Positions 38,045 through 48,215 of a DNA stretch of 64,000 nt are shown in pieces. The stretch comes from Alentia gelatinosa. Lineage: Eukaryota > Annelida > Polychaeta > Phyllodocida > Polynoidae. The stretch lies in NCBI GenBank assembly GCA_950022655.1, contig OX465583.1, forward strand, positions 30,221,360 to 30,285,359, written 5' to 3'. The notes under the pieces are model-generated. The model searched no databases. It was not told where the DNA came from and saw only the letters and a list, made by a program, of their open reading frames with translations. Positions within the stretch are counted from its first letter, which is position 1; each line of letters opens with the position of its first letter. Made by a program: the position numbers and the translations under genes.

Positions 38045-38600
38045 AGGAAAGTGAGCGGAGCTGTGTTTACACTACACGACTGATCAACAAATAGAAAAAC
38101 TAAACTCCGATTACAAGAGAGTAAGTGGATGTGTGTCGACACGATACAGTCATCAGGTCACAGACTATCTAATGACGAAAAAGCAAGAATTACAGAAAAG
38201 TGAGTGTAGATGTGTGCAAGACCAAGAGGTCAATGAATAGTTAACACAGAACCTTGACTACAAGAGAGTGAAGGGTAGTTAACACTCAACGACTGTCAGG
38301 TCATAGAATATTCAATACAAATTAAGCATGTACCAGAAGAGCATATGCAAAGGGGTGTTCACACTATATGACTATTAGATCAGGGAATTGTTCAAGATAA
38401 AACACTGATATAAGGGTAGATGGCGGCTAGTTCACACTATACAATCATCAGGTCAAAGAGTAGTTGATTTCACGAAAGCACGAATTATAAAAGAGCGAGT
38501 GGAGGTGTATTCACACTATTCGACCACCTGGTCTGGTCACAGAACAGTTGATCAAGACCACTGTCAGGCTACCGACTAGCTAATGCAAGGCTGTTCGTTT
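38045..38600 (+). repeat. Degenerate minisatellite, unit about 80-90 bp
   Basis: About six units share acaAGAGAGTgAGTGGAGGTGT, TTCACACTATACGAC, ATCAGGTCA, and cagaatAGTTGATCAA in order. Divergence is high. The array is confined to this part of intron 4. Confidence -1.
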
Positions 38601-39589
38601 AGACGACATGACAGTTTTCTCAGAGTGGTGTATTGCCTTCTTTCAACATCCAAGTTGAGGTCGACTGTATCAAAAAAGGACTACAGACAATGACCAGCAG
38701 GATGCACGCCCTCATCATGCTCCTGCCACCCACAGTTCTGCATTGATACTGATGTGGTTGAAAGCCTTACGAGCTGATATCTTGTGGTACTTAATGGTAA
38801 AACAATTATAATAGATTTTGGAATTCCTCACTCTTGATCTTGTCATACCGCAATGATGTCTTGTAGTACATCTATCAAACTCGACGGATACCCTGAAGTA
38901 TCCACACATTCCCAGAATCTTCCAAACCACCTCGATATAGATATGCCGCCTTCTTCCTAATTCTATAAACATACCCACATATTTTCAGAATCCTTCATCC
39001 CAACTCTACATTATATGCTCGTTCACGAACTCGCACGTGCTCAAGCACTTGCTTAGCCGCTGGTATCGCTGAGTTTGCGGAACATGCTCGCAGGTTTCTA
39101 GTGAGCAGCTCAGAGTCACTCCGTGAGCTGCTCCTTGATAAGCCATCTAGTGGCAGTCAACTCAGACCTGCTCATGAATATTTACACCCCTTCCAGCTCG
39201 CTCACAAGTAGGCATACCGTTTGAGGCCGGCTCCAAGATAGAAAGTGATAAAAGAATTATTCATGGCATATCAGAGGAGAAGAGTCCCCCCACAGCCTTG
39301 GGCTGTGCTCTGAGCATTCTGCACAAAGACGTCTGAATGTATACGTTCACCCAGAAGCTGGCTATGTATTCTCTCTCCCTGAGGCCAGTCGCCGCAAGGA
39401 GCCGCCAGCGTATACAGTGGGTTGGTCACGTGATCACCATCCAGGATCAATCTTTGGTGCATCGACAAAATGGTCTTTGTCGTGTAGGGTGGCAGGGAGA
39501 GGGGTTTGGAGGTATTTCTTTTAAGGAGATGGGTGATGAGACCATGAGACCTAGGCATGAGACCAAGGTGGGGAAAGCAGTGACCACAC

Positions 39590-39680
39590 ATGTACGTATG
39601 TATGTATGTGTACGTACGTACATCTATTTATGTATGTATGTATTCATATATGCATACATTTACATACATATGAACAAACA
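39590..39680 (+). repeat. (GTAT)n / (GTAC)n microsatellite
   Basis: Runs of tatgtatgtatg and gtacgtacgtac change into catacatttacatacat, giving an overall near-palindromic tetranucleotide repeat. Confidence -1.
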
Positions 39681-39926
39681 TTCATAGATGTACTCACTGT
39701 AGAACCCCAGTAAGGAGACTGTTTGTGTATTTATTACCCACCTAATACGGAGTCTCCATACTAAACCTATGTAGCCTACAGATCGCTACTGAGTAGGATA
39801 CGGACCTCCGGAATCTCCTAGGAGGATACAAATTTTTTAGATGAAAGTAGTCCCCAAACATAACTTCTTCACTACGTTGAAAAGCTTTCTGACGATCATA
39901 TTTATTGCTTAAATGTGGGTAATAAA

Positions 39927-40019
39927 TACAATATAACCATGATTTGGATCTGCGGGGTCATACTCTCCTCGTAGTTGGCGCTACGCATTACCAGATCCAA
40001 ATCATGGTAATATTGTGTA
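39927..40019. repeat. Short hairpin repeat (93 nt)
   Basis: accatgatttggatctg (39936-39952) is perfectly complementary to cagatccaaatcatggt (39992-40008). The stem extends outward through about eight further positions with one mismatch (acaatata against aatattgt). The loop is 39 nt. The size fits either a tiny foldback element or a pre-miRNA-like hairpin. Confidence -1.
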
Positions 40020-41209
40020 GTATATATATTGGGGAATAGCCCTACCGAGGTTATCCGGGTAAATTTCAGCACCCCTCACAGTTCTACACTTGCGCACTGA
40101 GCTTGTAATACTTACTAAGTCCGCCATTAGTCTTCTGGTTAGCTAGGAAATGTATAGGCATACTGGTATAAGAATAGACTTATATATTGCGTGAATTTTA
40201 AAGATAAAAAATATCCATGTCACTTTCGCTTAATAAATTTAATTTCTGTTTGCTGACATTTCTTTATTTAGCCAGTTTCGCTAACTGTAGATCAGAAAAT
40301 ATGCTTACCTAACTGCGAGCATGAGTCTTCATAATACATAAGTGATGTAGTAAATCAGGGCAATTGTGAACACTGAAATGCCTTTATCAACCTTGGAATA
40401 CCTTCTTCAGCTCTATATTCTGGTGTTGCTAGCACATTGAAATATCTGGTCCATTGGACCACCACTATTAAAACATATTCAGTGCTCTAGAATTATCTGT
40501 ATCGTTGACATTCGATAGCTTCAATCAAGGTAATTCTCACAGAAGTATCGTTGTCTCTCGCAAATTGTAAGTTCGGTTATTCAAACTTCATTTTCAGGAA
40601 TGCTTCATTTTCAGCAATGATGAACTGAGATTGTAACATTGGGTGATATAGGTCACCTCGGCAGTATGGGTAGTGATACGAATTGAGACATCCTAGAATT
40701 CCCAGTCAGAAGTCAAAGGTTGAGGGATAATCAATTGCTACGTTGTATTCCAAAATATGCTTTTGTCACCTCAGGGAATAAAAATATGATATATATATAT
40801 ATAAACAAAAATTCCAACCTTTCTTTGGATATATGTGTACTACCGGTACAAATGGACCATTAGTAGCGACTTTTATATAAATATGATAACTATGGTTAGT
40901 ATATAGAACATATGGCCACCTTGAGCCAACATGGCACAACATTCCTAACACAATTCACCATCAAGACAGTACAATCGCCGGCATAAACGATACTATTTGA
41001 TGCTATAAACAGATATGATGGGTATATGGTATTGATACATTGTACAATCACTAACATATATATGTGATGCTCTATAATGTCATAGACATATATCATGGGT
41101 TCAATCACCGGCATATGATACTCTATGACACACTCCACCTTCCCACTACATCTGTGAGCTGCTCAATGCCATGCCCGAGCCACTCACCACTTAACCTTAT
41201 CCCCCGCAG

Positions 41210-41329
41210 GCCCGACGAGGAATACTGGCTCCGCTTTACGGGAGTCCTGCAAGACAACGACAAAATCAAACCCAGCAAGCTCAGCCCTAGCAAGCTGGAC
41301 ATTCAGATACCTGAGGCCAACAGAGACAG
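41210..41329 (+). CDS. SORBS: SORBS exon 5, linker before SH3-1
   Basis: The exon is 120 nt, phases 2 and 2, residues 1475-1515. It encodes PDEEYWLRFTGVLQDNDKIK followed by a duplicated PSKLSPSKL motif and DIQIPEANRDR. The acceptor is ttatcccccgcag at 41209 and the donor GACAG|GTCAAG at 41329. The split Arg codon (AG|G) matches exon 6. GC content is raised relative to the flanks. I do not know a function for this linker in the family. Confidence -1.
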
Positions 41330-43851
41330 GTCAAGCCACAGACAAAGAGATTCTCTCTCATATTTGTTTGTCTTTCCTTTGTGTTCTTTTCTATTAAGAT
41401 ATACATGCAATATCTGCGCTGCCTTTCCATCCCATTTCCCAAGGCCCTATTGTGGCAGCCCTGCCCTTGCCCCCTCCCCCGAACAACCTGCTTCTGTTCA
41501 TTGCTGCTCTTTTATTTAGAGTTTGTATTAGTTGTTGATATTTCTGTTTGCTGTATTTTTTGTGTTCATTACCCTTTGTTCTAACCTCTGATATAGGTAA
41601 TTGAGAAGGTTGCATATGTTGACTATATTGAACTGATGAACTCTTTAGAACTTCGTGTGGTGAAACAAATAACAGTAGATGTGTAATCAAGATATATTAG
41701 GGACATAATTTAAGGTGTAATCTACTGTTTTACTGTGGCTTTACTTAACAATATTGAGATACATATGATGTCAAGAGTTTTAAGATTAAGGCTTACTATG
41801 GTAATGCTTACCAGTACTAAGGTATACATATATATGTGCCAGTGTTGGTTTTGCTTTTTGTAATATTCAACGCAAGCAGTTCGATCGTTACAAAGAAAGA
41901 AATACGAAGGTATTGAATCATTATTATATGAAAAATTGAAGTTGTTTATCAATATCATGCATAGGAGGTGTACACGGAATAAACAATTTTGGGGTTTTTC
42001 TGTTCATAGACCCTGGGAAAGGTGGGATTTTTACGGTCTTAAATATTTCCCACCCTGAAACCTTGTTGATCCCTCCGATATTGCTTCCCATTCAAGTTTA
42101 ATTTTTCTCAAACTTGAATGACTCTATTTTCCACAATCTAATATGAATCTTGCGGAATTTTGAATTGTTCAACTTTTAATTTCTGTACTGACAGACAAAT
42201 CGCGAAGCATCTTGATGTCCTAACAGCACGCTATTTTTGTCTTTGACGATGCCATCTTTATTTTTTGCATGGTGAACGTCAGATGTGCCTTAAATAGATT
42301 TCTGACAGACAACGAAATCCAGCCACTACCAGATGCTCCTGGAAGAACCAGGAACATCGGAAAGCTTTTCGCATATAATCGATTATCTTGGGTTTAAAAT
42401 TTCTACCTTTCTGTAAGATAATTCATTTTGAACATTCAAACGCCATTAGTGAGAAGTAGGGCAGTTTGATGACTCTCTAAGCCCCGGCCATTAATTGGTG
42501 CACTTGTATCGATCGTCTCCCGGCCATTTTCCCAGCGATCCCTTTTATAACGAACACGTTCCGGGCGTTTCATCTCTTTACAAGTTCAAGTTCTTCATCC
42601 CTACCAGTTTTTGAATAAATAGCAAGACAAAAAAAGCACACTTCAAAACCAATATTTACTTCGCTTCTATTGAAGTAATCCCAGATTTCAAAGCAGTTTC
42701 CGGTGTCGCAGCAGTAATTGTTCCCTCCATGAGTTAATCACTACGTCACTTCCGGTGATGGCAGGGGTCGCTGGGCCTCTACTGGAGGAAGGGTTAGAGG
42801 GGATAGAGGGATGGATCAGGGCCCCAGATGCCCTTTTAACATTGGCCTTCCCCCAATTTAAACACTTATACGCTCTTGTTGGATCTGGTAATGGGCACCA
42901 AGGCCGACCCTGTAGGCGGTTTCAGGCTATGATTAAGGGCTCAATTTAAGAGAATTTATCCGTTTTCTAGGCCTGTGGCTTTTGTTGAGTATTGATTCCG
43001 CCTTGTTAAGTATTTCAGTTAACGATAATATATTTGACGTTATTTAATTTGATGATAGATCTGACTATATTTTATCATTCATTGATTGATTATATTATAC
43101 TTACTGGAAAACATTACATTAAATTGAAAATTACTTGGATATTTATCCATATCAATCCTTCTTCACTTTATTTATATTTACTTATGTTTATATTATAATT
43201 GAAATCATCTTAAACCCATTTCCCTGACTTATGAAGGTTGCACGTTTCTCTTTCATGGATTGAACACAGGATGGATTTGCGTCTTTTTTGAGGATTTTAT
43301 CTGAAGGTGGATTACTAGTGAGAAGTGAGCAGAGATAAAGACTGTCAGCGTCTATATTTTCCCTGGATTGAAAGCAAAGAATTGATACATGAATGGAAAT
43401 CAGTGTACTTTATCATTAGGAGTGATGTAGTGTAGCAGAGGATGTGTGGGACTCTAAAACATAATCTATGTTTCACAGAGATGCCAGTTTTTCAGTAATT
43501 CCAGTTTTACTTTTTTGTTTGGTGTACATGTATTACATTTTCATGATTACATACCCTATATGCTACTAGAAATAAAGAGTAAAGATAAGCAGGATTCAGA
43601 AATTCCATCTTATTATATTCTAAACCACATTGGCATATCTGATTTCAAAGTCATCTCCTCTGGTTCCAATACGTCACAAAATCATGTGTCATTAAATTAT
43701 TTTATTTTTTTTAGAAAAAAATAACTGATTTCATTACGACTACTATTCTTTCGCTGACCGTCCTTCATCGATGCTCATCTCATGCAAGATCCACCTTATT
43801 TAAACCTAACATGATGTCACTGTAACACGTCCATCTCTATTCCTTCTACAG
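41330..43851 (+). other. Intron 5
   Basis: Non-coding, 2.5 kb, AT-rich. There is a small perfect hairpin at 42090-42120 (cattcaagttt, 9-nt loop, aaacttgaatg). Nothing else was supported. The acceptor is tctattccttctacag. Confidence -1.
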
Positions 43852-43998
43852 GCCTCAGCAGAAGTCTCCCATCCCTCCTGCTGCGGACCGCTTTGAAGAG
43901 GTAGACTCGATGTCCCTGCAGAGACCCAAGAAGAAGGTGGGCTACACACCGAAAGGCAAGGCACAGGCCTTGTACAACTTCACGGCTCAGAACCCCAA
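43852..43998 (+). CDS. SORBS: SORBS exon 6, SH3-1 N-terminal half
   Basis: The exon is 147 nt, phases 2 and 2, residues 1515-1564. A Lys/Pro-rich lead-in (SLQRPKKKVGYTPKGKAQ) precedes ALYNF at residues 1554-1558, the ALYDF-type start of an SH3 domain, and then TAQNPK at the RT loop. The donor is CCCAA|GTAAGT, a consensus. The intron interrupts the RT loop before the acidic/Leu strand (ELSFKKGD) encoded in exon 7. In vertebrate SORBS proteins the first SH3 domain has the same [15 protein letters not shown] sequence. Confidence -1.
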
Positions 43999-45062
43999 GT
44001 AAGTGCCACCCCTCCCTGTATCTCCCTGAATAAAATCTATTGTATAAACAGGGATGCAAGTAGTCCAGGAAATTACGGATATCTGAAATATCAATCTTTA
44101 CTTTTAAAGTTTTAAAATTCTCCAATATCTAAAAGTCAGGTGGAATACGAGTGGACTCGGAACCGCGGCATTCTCGATCATCCGGTGGACTCGGTACTGC
44201 TGCAGACTCGGTCTTCGGAGCGGGTGAACTCTGTGCTGCCCGAGGTCTCGCCTGGCCGCTAACCATGCCCTAACCCTATAGCTCACCTCGCCCTAACACT
44301 CACCCCAACGGGCGTCGGCTCAGGCGCCATAGCCACACCGTACTGATTTCGCACGGTAGCGACTCCACCGTATACCATCAGCTGCATCCGGCTTAACCCC
44401 GATGGCACCAGGCCAGAAACGTAGCCGAAAGGTTCCGACTTTAAATTTTGGAAAGCGAACGAGTCTCCATAATTTATGTACACACAGGCACATCTAATGA
44501 TGTTTGACTACCAGTCCTGACACTGTCCAGTTACCTCATAGATTTTATTTCCAATCTGTTCTAATCATGATTTTTATCCCTGTTTATGAAATACCTCCTA
44601 CACTCAAAACTCTATAAGCTTAGTTTATATTCTGTCTCATGCCCCAGTCACACTGGCGTAAAAAACGGCGTTTCTTCTACGTATTTGAATTGGTGGGGAC
44701 CACGTATTAGCTACGGATTTGGAACGGATTTGGAACGTATTGTTGGCTTTGCTTTAACGTTTTAGTACGCTTCTCAACGTTCATCAACGCTTCTTTACGC
44801 TTTTGTACGTATTGTGGCGTTTTTCGGCGCATTCCGACTTTCATTTACGCATCTCCGCGTTTTCCCGCGCATCGCCGCGCATTTGTATATTTCAAAATGC
44901 GTAGAAGAACGTAGAGGTGCGTACACGGAAAAACGCCGTTTTTTACGCCAGTGTGACTGGGGCATTAAGCTGATGCAATTTACAATCATAGACCTTTATC
45001 CATAGTATATATGATGTTACATCACGTTCCAATTTCATGTGGTGAACTGTTGCCTTTTCTAG
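43999..45062 (+). other. Intron 6, inside SH3-1
   Basis: A 1.06-kb intron, filled to about a third by the MITE with 33-bp perfect terminal inverted repeats (44641-44963). A 12-bp inverted pair, ataaacagggat at 44044 and atccctgtttat at 44576, may bound another, GC-richer repeat unit of about 540 bp. Confidence -1.
44641..44963. mobile_element. MITE with 33-bp perfect terminal inverted repeats
   Basis: Bases 44641-44673 (starting gccccagtcacactggcgta) are exactly the reverse complement of 44931-44963. The 323-bp element has an interior rich in TTTACGC/CATTTACGC-type words and no transposase. Flanking AT on both sides (cat|gcccc, ggggc|att) extends the symmetry. Perfect TIRs imply a recent insertion. 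Superfamily not assigned. Confidence -1.
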
Positions 45063-45177
45063 GGAACTGTCGTTTAAAAAGGGAGACGTTTTGTACCTGC
45101 TGCGCTCGATAGACAACAACTGGTATGAGGGCGAACACCACGGCCGTGTGGGCATCTTCCCCGCCAACTACATCAAG
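45063..45177 (+). CDS. SORBS: SORBS exon 7, SH3-1 C-terminal half
   Basis: The exon is 115 nt, phases 2 and 0, residues 1564-1602. It encodes [20 protein letters not shown], then [18 protein letters not shown]. The SH3 signature residues are all present: the acidic/Leu ELSF strand, WY at 1584-1585 and GIFPANY. The [16 protein letters not shown] stretch is nearly identical to SH3-1 of vertebrate SORBS proteins, which is the strongest evidence for the family. SH3-1 binds proline-rich partners such as vinculin. The donor is AAG|GTAAAC. Confidence -1.
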
Positions 45178-45775
45178 GTAAACATTCTCTCAGGTTGATG
45201 ATACCAGAGTTCAGCTGACTTCAGGATTTCAGGTTTTTTCCCCTCAGCTCTATAAATATATAGAGATTTATTATGATTTTGCTGATTCAGCCGTGGGCAA
45301 TTTTGCCTGTACCAGTCATGCTATACACACATGTAGGTTGAACTGCGTTGAAGCATCAACCAGCGTAAAACGAAATAAAACGTATCCGCAACGTGGTGTT
45401 TTTTTGTGGCCGGAGAGGAGATGGCCGCGCGCACACCGTGATTGCTAGGTGCCCCTTGGTAATGTGCAGCCTGTATGTAGACGTACATGGTTTACAAAAC
45501 AAAGAGTTATTATTATGTTTAAGTATGATACAAGGCATTGGGTTAACCAGTTGTTATGTAACTCGTGCAGGTGATCGCGTCCCAGTTGAACATATACATA
45601 ATGTATATACATAATGTACACATGTGTATGTAGTGTGTTGACGTACATGGTTTCACCAGGTGTCCTACATCTCATGCAGGTCATCACGTCCCTGTTTAAC
45701 ATATACATAATGTACACATGTGTATGTTGTGTGTTGACGTACATGGTTTCACCAGGTGTCCTACATCTCATGCAG
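45178..45775 (+). other. Intron 7, with duplicated 3' splice region
   Basis: A 598-bp intron between the SH3-1 and SH3-2 exons. Its 3' third is an imperfect tandem duplication that includes the acceptor and the first bases of exon 8 (see 45545-45794). The rest is featureless. Confidence -1.
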
Positions 45776-45794
45776 GTCATCACGTCCCTGGAGA
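45545..45794 (+). repeat. Tandem duplication covering the exon 8 acceptor
   Basis: Two near-identical copies of about 96 bp contain GTGTCCTACATCTCATGCAG followed by GTCATCACGTCCCTG. The upstream copy puts an AG at 45679, the true acceptor is 45775, and an older third copy has actcgtgcag|gtgatcgcg at 45570. The 96-bp offset is a multiple of three. Confidence -1.
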
Positions 45795-45886
45795 CGGCGC
45801 ACGCTGCCGCCTTCAGCCGGGAGGGAACCGCCACCGCCAAGTACACCTTCACAGCACAGACGTCCGTAGAACTTCCCCTGCGCAAG
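45776..45886 (+). CDS. SORBS: SORBS exon 8, SH3-2 N-terminal half
   Basis: The exon is 111 nt, phases 0 and 0, residues 1603-1639. It encodes VITSLETAHAAAFSREGTAT, then AKYTFTAQTSVELPLRK. AKYTF at 1623-1627 is the SH3 start (ALYDY position), followed by the VELPLRKG strand typical of the second SORBS SH3 domain. The donor is AAG|GTACGT. The acceptor is ctcatgcag; a copied acceptor 96 bp upstream is in the same frame and would add 32 residues. Confidence -1.
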
Positions 45887-46705
45887 GTACGTCCCACCTC
45901 CACCACTCAGAGATGTCAGAAATCCATTTTTCATATTCAGTATATTTGATTTCTTTTCCCTGTGTCAAATGAAGATAATATTGTTTTGTTATCATATACG
46001 CCAATAAAACAGTGGTTTTAACCTCCCCACAGACCCTCAGTCCCATATCATGACCGACAAGGACAAATTATCCAAGTTTTCCTGATTTCTCAGAGTCAGA
46101 AAAGTCCACATGAAAATATTTGCACTCTTTTCCCTGTTCCGGACTGACATCCCTGAGTAGATCATAGCCAAACCTTTTCATTTGACGCGTTCTCAGTTGC
46201 CTCAGCCGATAGATTCCATCATTCATTTGCCCCAGACAATGTGTTTTTTCCCAATAGTCTATCGAGAAACGTGAAAAAAATGAAGCAACAAACTCTAGAT
46301 GTGTGGTAGGCTATAGTCAAAAATACCCCATGGTTAAGTTTTATTAAACTAAAATTCAATATATCGATTTTTTTTTCTTTTGACCCGGAAATCAGCGAGG
46401 CAGCTATAAGATGGATGTCAGAATTCCGGTAGCCAATTGAGGAGTAGATATCTCATTCAAATCACATCGAATCCAGATTCGTATCTGAAAAAATCGGCTG
46501 GAATCTGAAAAAAATGGGGGTCTCAGAAAATATTCCACAATAACTAACAGGTCATTGTGAGTGTGTTATAAGATTTCTTCGTTGTTCCGAAGTATCATTC
46601 CAGCCATTGGAGTGGGTTTTTTCCTTTTTTTCCCAGTGGTAAATGGAACTAGCTGTACTGCCTCCTAGGCTCACAGTTTATTGTGAGTGTGCCTTGTCAT
46701 TGCAG
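45887..46705 (+). other. Intron 8
   Basis: An 819-bp intron inside SH3-2. It contains a MITE-like family B element (45908-46155) starting 22 bp after the donor. The remainder is AT-rich. The acceptor is gccttgtcattgcag. Confidence -1.
45908..46155. mobile_element. MITE-like element, TIR family B
   Basis: The ends cagagatgtcag and ctgacatccctg are inverted copies. Interior segments (aaatccatttttcatattcagtata, gccaataaaac, ccccacagaccc) recur in the 51169-51405 copy, so this is one repeat family. There is no ORF. Confidence -1.
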
Positions 46706-46868
46706 GGAGAGCCGGTCCAGCTGATTCGCCGTGTGGACGAGAACTGGTACGAAGGCCGTGCCGCCGGCCGGCAGGGCATCTTCCCCGTCGCCTACGTGGA
46801 CCTTATCAAGGAGCCTGATACGCCGTTTGGCACGCCCATGTCGTCCGTGGCCCACACCCCGATGACAG
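46706..46868 (+). CDS. SORBS: SORBS exon 9, SH3-2 C-terminal half
   Basis: The exon is 163 nt, phases 0 and 1, residues 1640-1694. It encodes [34 protein letters not shown], then [20 protein letters not shown]. The SH3 hallmarks are WY at 1653-1654 and [16 protein letters not shown] and RQGIFPVxYV match the second SH3 domain of vertebrate SORBS proteins. The domain ends at about 1674 and a linker begins. The donor is ACAG|GTAAGT, a perfect consensus. Confidence -1.
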
Positions 46869-46904
46869 GTAAGTCCAGCTTCTCCCCAGTGCCTTGTGTG
46901 GGAC

Positions 46905-47530
46905 ATTTATTATAATACCAAGTTAGTGTGGAGAACCTAGGATGCTAACTGATTTTTCCACCAAATTTACGTGGAGAACTGCGTATGTGAATTGGGTTCT
47001 CCACCAAGTTAGTGTGAAGAATCTAAGATATTACCTGGGTTCTCCACCAAGTTTGTGTGAAGGACTTATGACATTAAAGTGGTTAGAACCTGATATCTAT
47101 ATATATACTAAGACTGCCGACATTGTTACCAGCTATTGTAAATTGTGAAGTAGTCTATGTGTTAGCTATACTCAGCCTCCATTAAAGTATTATTACACAA
47201 GGGAAATCAGAATAATATGCACAGTAGTTAACATTCGAGAGTTAATATACATGCTGTAAGTTGCTGGCCATACATGCATACTTGAGAATCTTAGCCTTCA
47301 GGTTCGAGCCACTTTAATTGGTTCCTCCATCAAGATTGTATGGATGACCTGGCATATTTAGTGGGTTCTCCACCATGTTTGGCTGGAGGATTTATGATAT
47401 TATTAAATTAACTGAGTTCTTCACCAAGACTGTGTGGGGAACCTATGATTTTACATAGGTTCTTGACCAAATTTGTATTGGAGGCTTCATATATTAACTG
47501 GGTTCTCCTTTGTATTAAGCAGGGCCAGTT
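46905..47530 (+). repeat. Degenerate minisatellite, unit about 50 bp
   Basis: Units read CTGGGTTCTCCACCAAGTTT, then GTGTGGAGAACCTAnGATnTTA. They are densest at 46920-47080 and 47310-47520 with decayed sequence between. Within a unit, GGTTCTCCAC and GTGGAGAACC are complementary, so units may fold. Confidence -1.
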
Positions 47531-48111
47531 CTTAAAATCAGTCTTGAGGAATTCCAGGAAAACTATTACGAAGTTTAGATGGAGGATGATGACATCCAAC
47601 CGTAACATTTTCTTTCTTGCTTTGAATATCGTCTTCGAATATTACGTGAAAAATCAGGCCGTTACTGGTCAATGGGGAATTTAATCATAATATCTTAATA
47701 TAATCTAGAAATATCAAGAATGATTTTGAAAACTGGCCTTACGTTTACTACTAAATTTGTGTATGAACCTGTACTCCACACCTCTGCTTTATTCTCATTG
47801 TTATTGTGCGTGTTGATGATTTGATCCTCTAAGCGCTTATGAAACATTGAGGCACTATTTTTATTACTGATGAACCTTTCGGTCGTGCTACCTGTCATTA
47901 TGCCCAAAATTTAGATTGGTAGAATTGAACTTTTACTTTTGTAATTATCGTCAGTGCCAACATCATTAATGTTTAGATTATCAGAGAAATCCTCCAAAGT
48001 GTATTTTCAAAATTAGAAATGTAAATCATAGTATCCTATAACTACAATTTAGGTTTTGCGATCAGAACATACCATGACAGGTAGCTCGGCCTTGCCCTAT
48101 GAAAACAACTT

Positions 48112-48215
48112 AACAGGGTTCCCAATGAGACTGGAAAAGTTGGAAAATAAGAATGGTCATGGAATATGAAAATTTGCCCAAATTCATGGAATTTTGGTCA
48201 TCAGTCATGGAAAAC
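48112..48215 (+). repeat. Interspersed repeat family C, copy 1
   Basis: AGGGTTCCCAATGAGACTGG, then AAAAGTTGGAAAAT, GGTCATGGAATATG and GCCCAAATTCATGG. A related stretch occurs at 58582-58690, with further GTCATGGAAAA words to 59045. The nature (SINE, MITE or LINE tail) is not clear. Confidence -1.

Larger units (their letters stand above)
20073..41209 (+). other. Intron 4 (largest)
   Basis: A 21.1-kb intron. In order it holds: an A/C-rich low-complexity stretch (20450-20990), a G15 run (21951-21965), a 45-bp minisatellite (23615-23818), a family A element (24670-24963), a G-rich then CpG-rich patch (25020-25400), a repeat shared with intron 3 (26240-26480), GGTGGGTG patches (29876-29935, 30245-30290), a 93-codon frame of unknown status (33202-33480), family A ends (34168-35956), the 60-bp array (36310-36815), an ACACGTG cluster (36878-36935), the 85-bp array (38045-38600), a (GTAT)n run (39590-39680) and a hairpin (39927-40019). 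No conserved protein was recognised. Confidence -1.

Noticed and set aside
42090..42120. 11-bp perfect hairpin with a 9-nt loop
   Set aside because: Too short to exceed chance in an AT-rich 64-kb sequence, and no adjacent gene end.
42755..42949. 64-codon ORF beginning MMAGVAGPLLEEGLEG
   Set aside because: No recognisable family, no splice sites in a compatible phase, and a single short frame.
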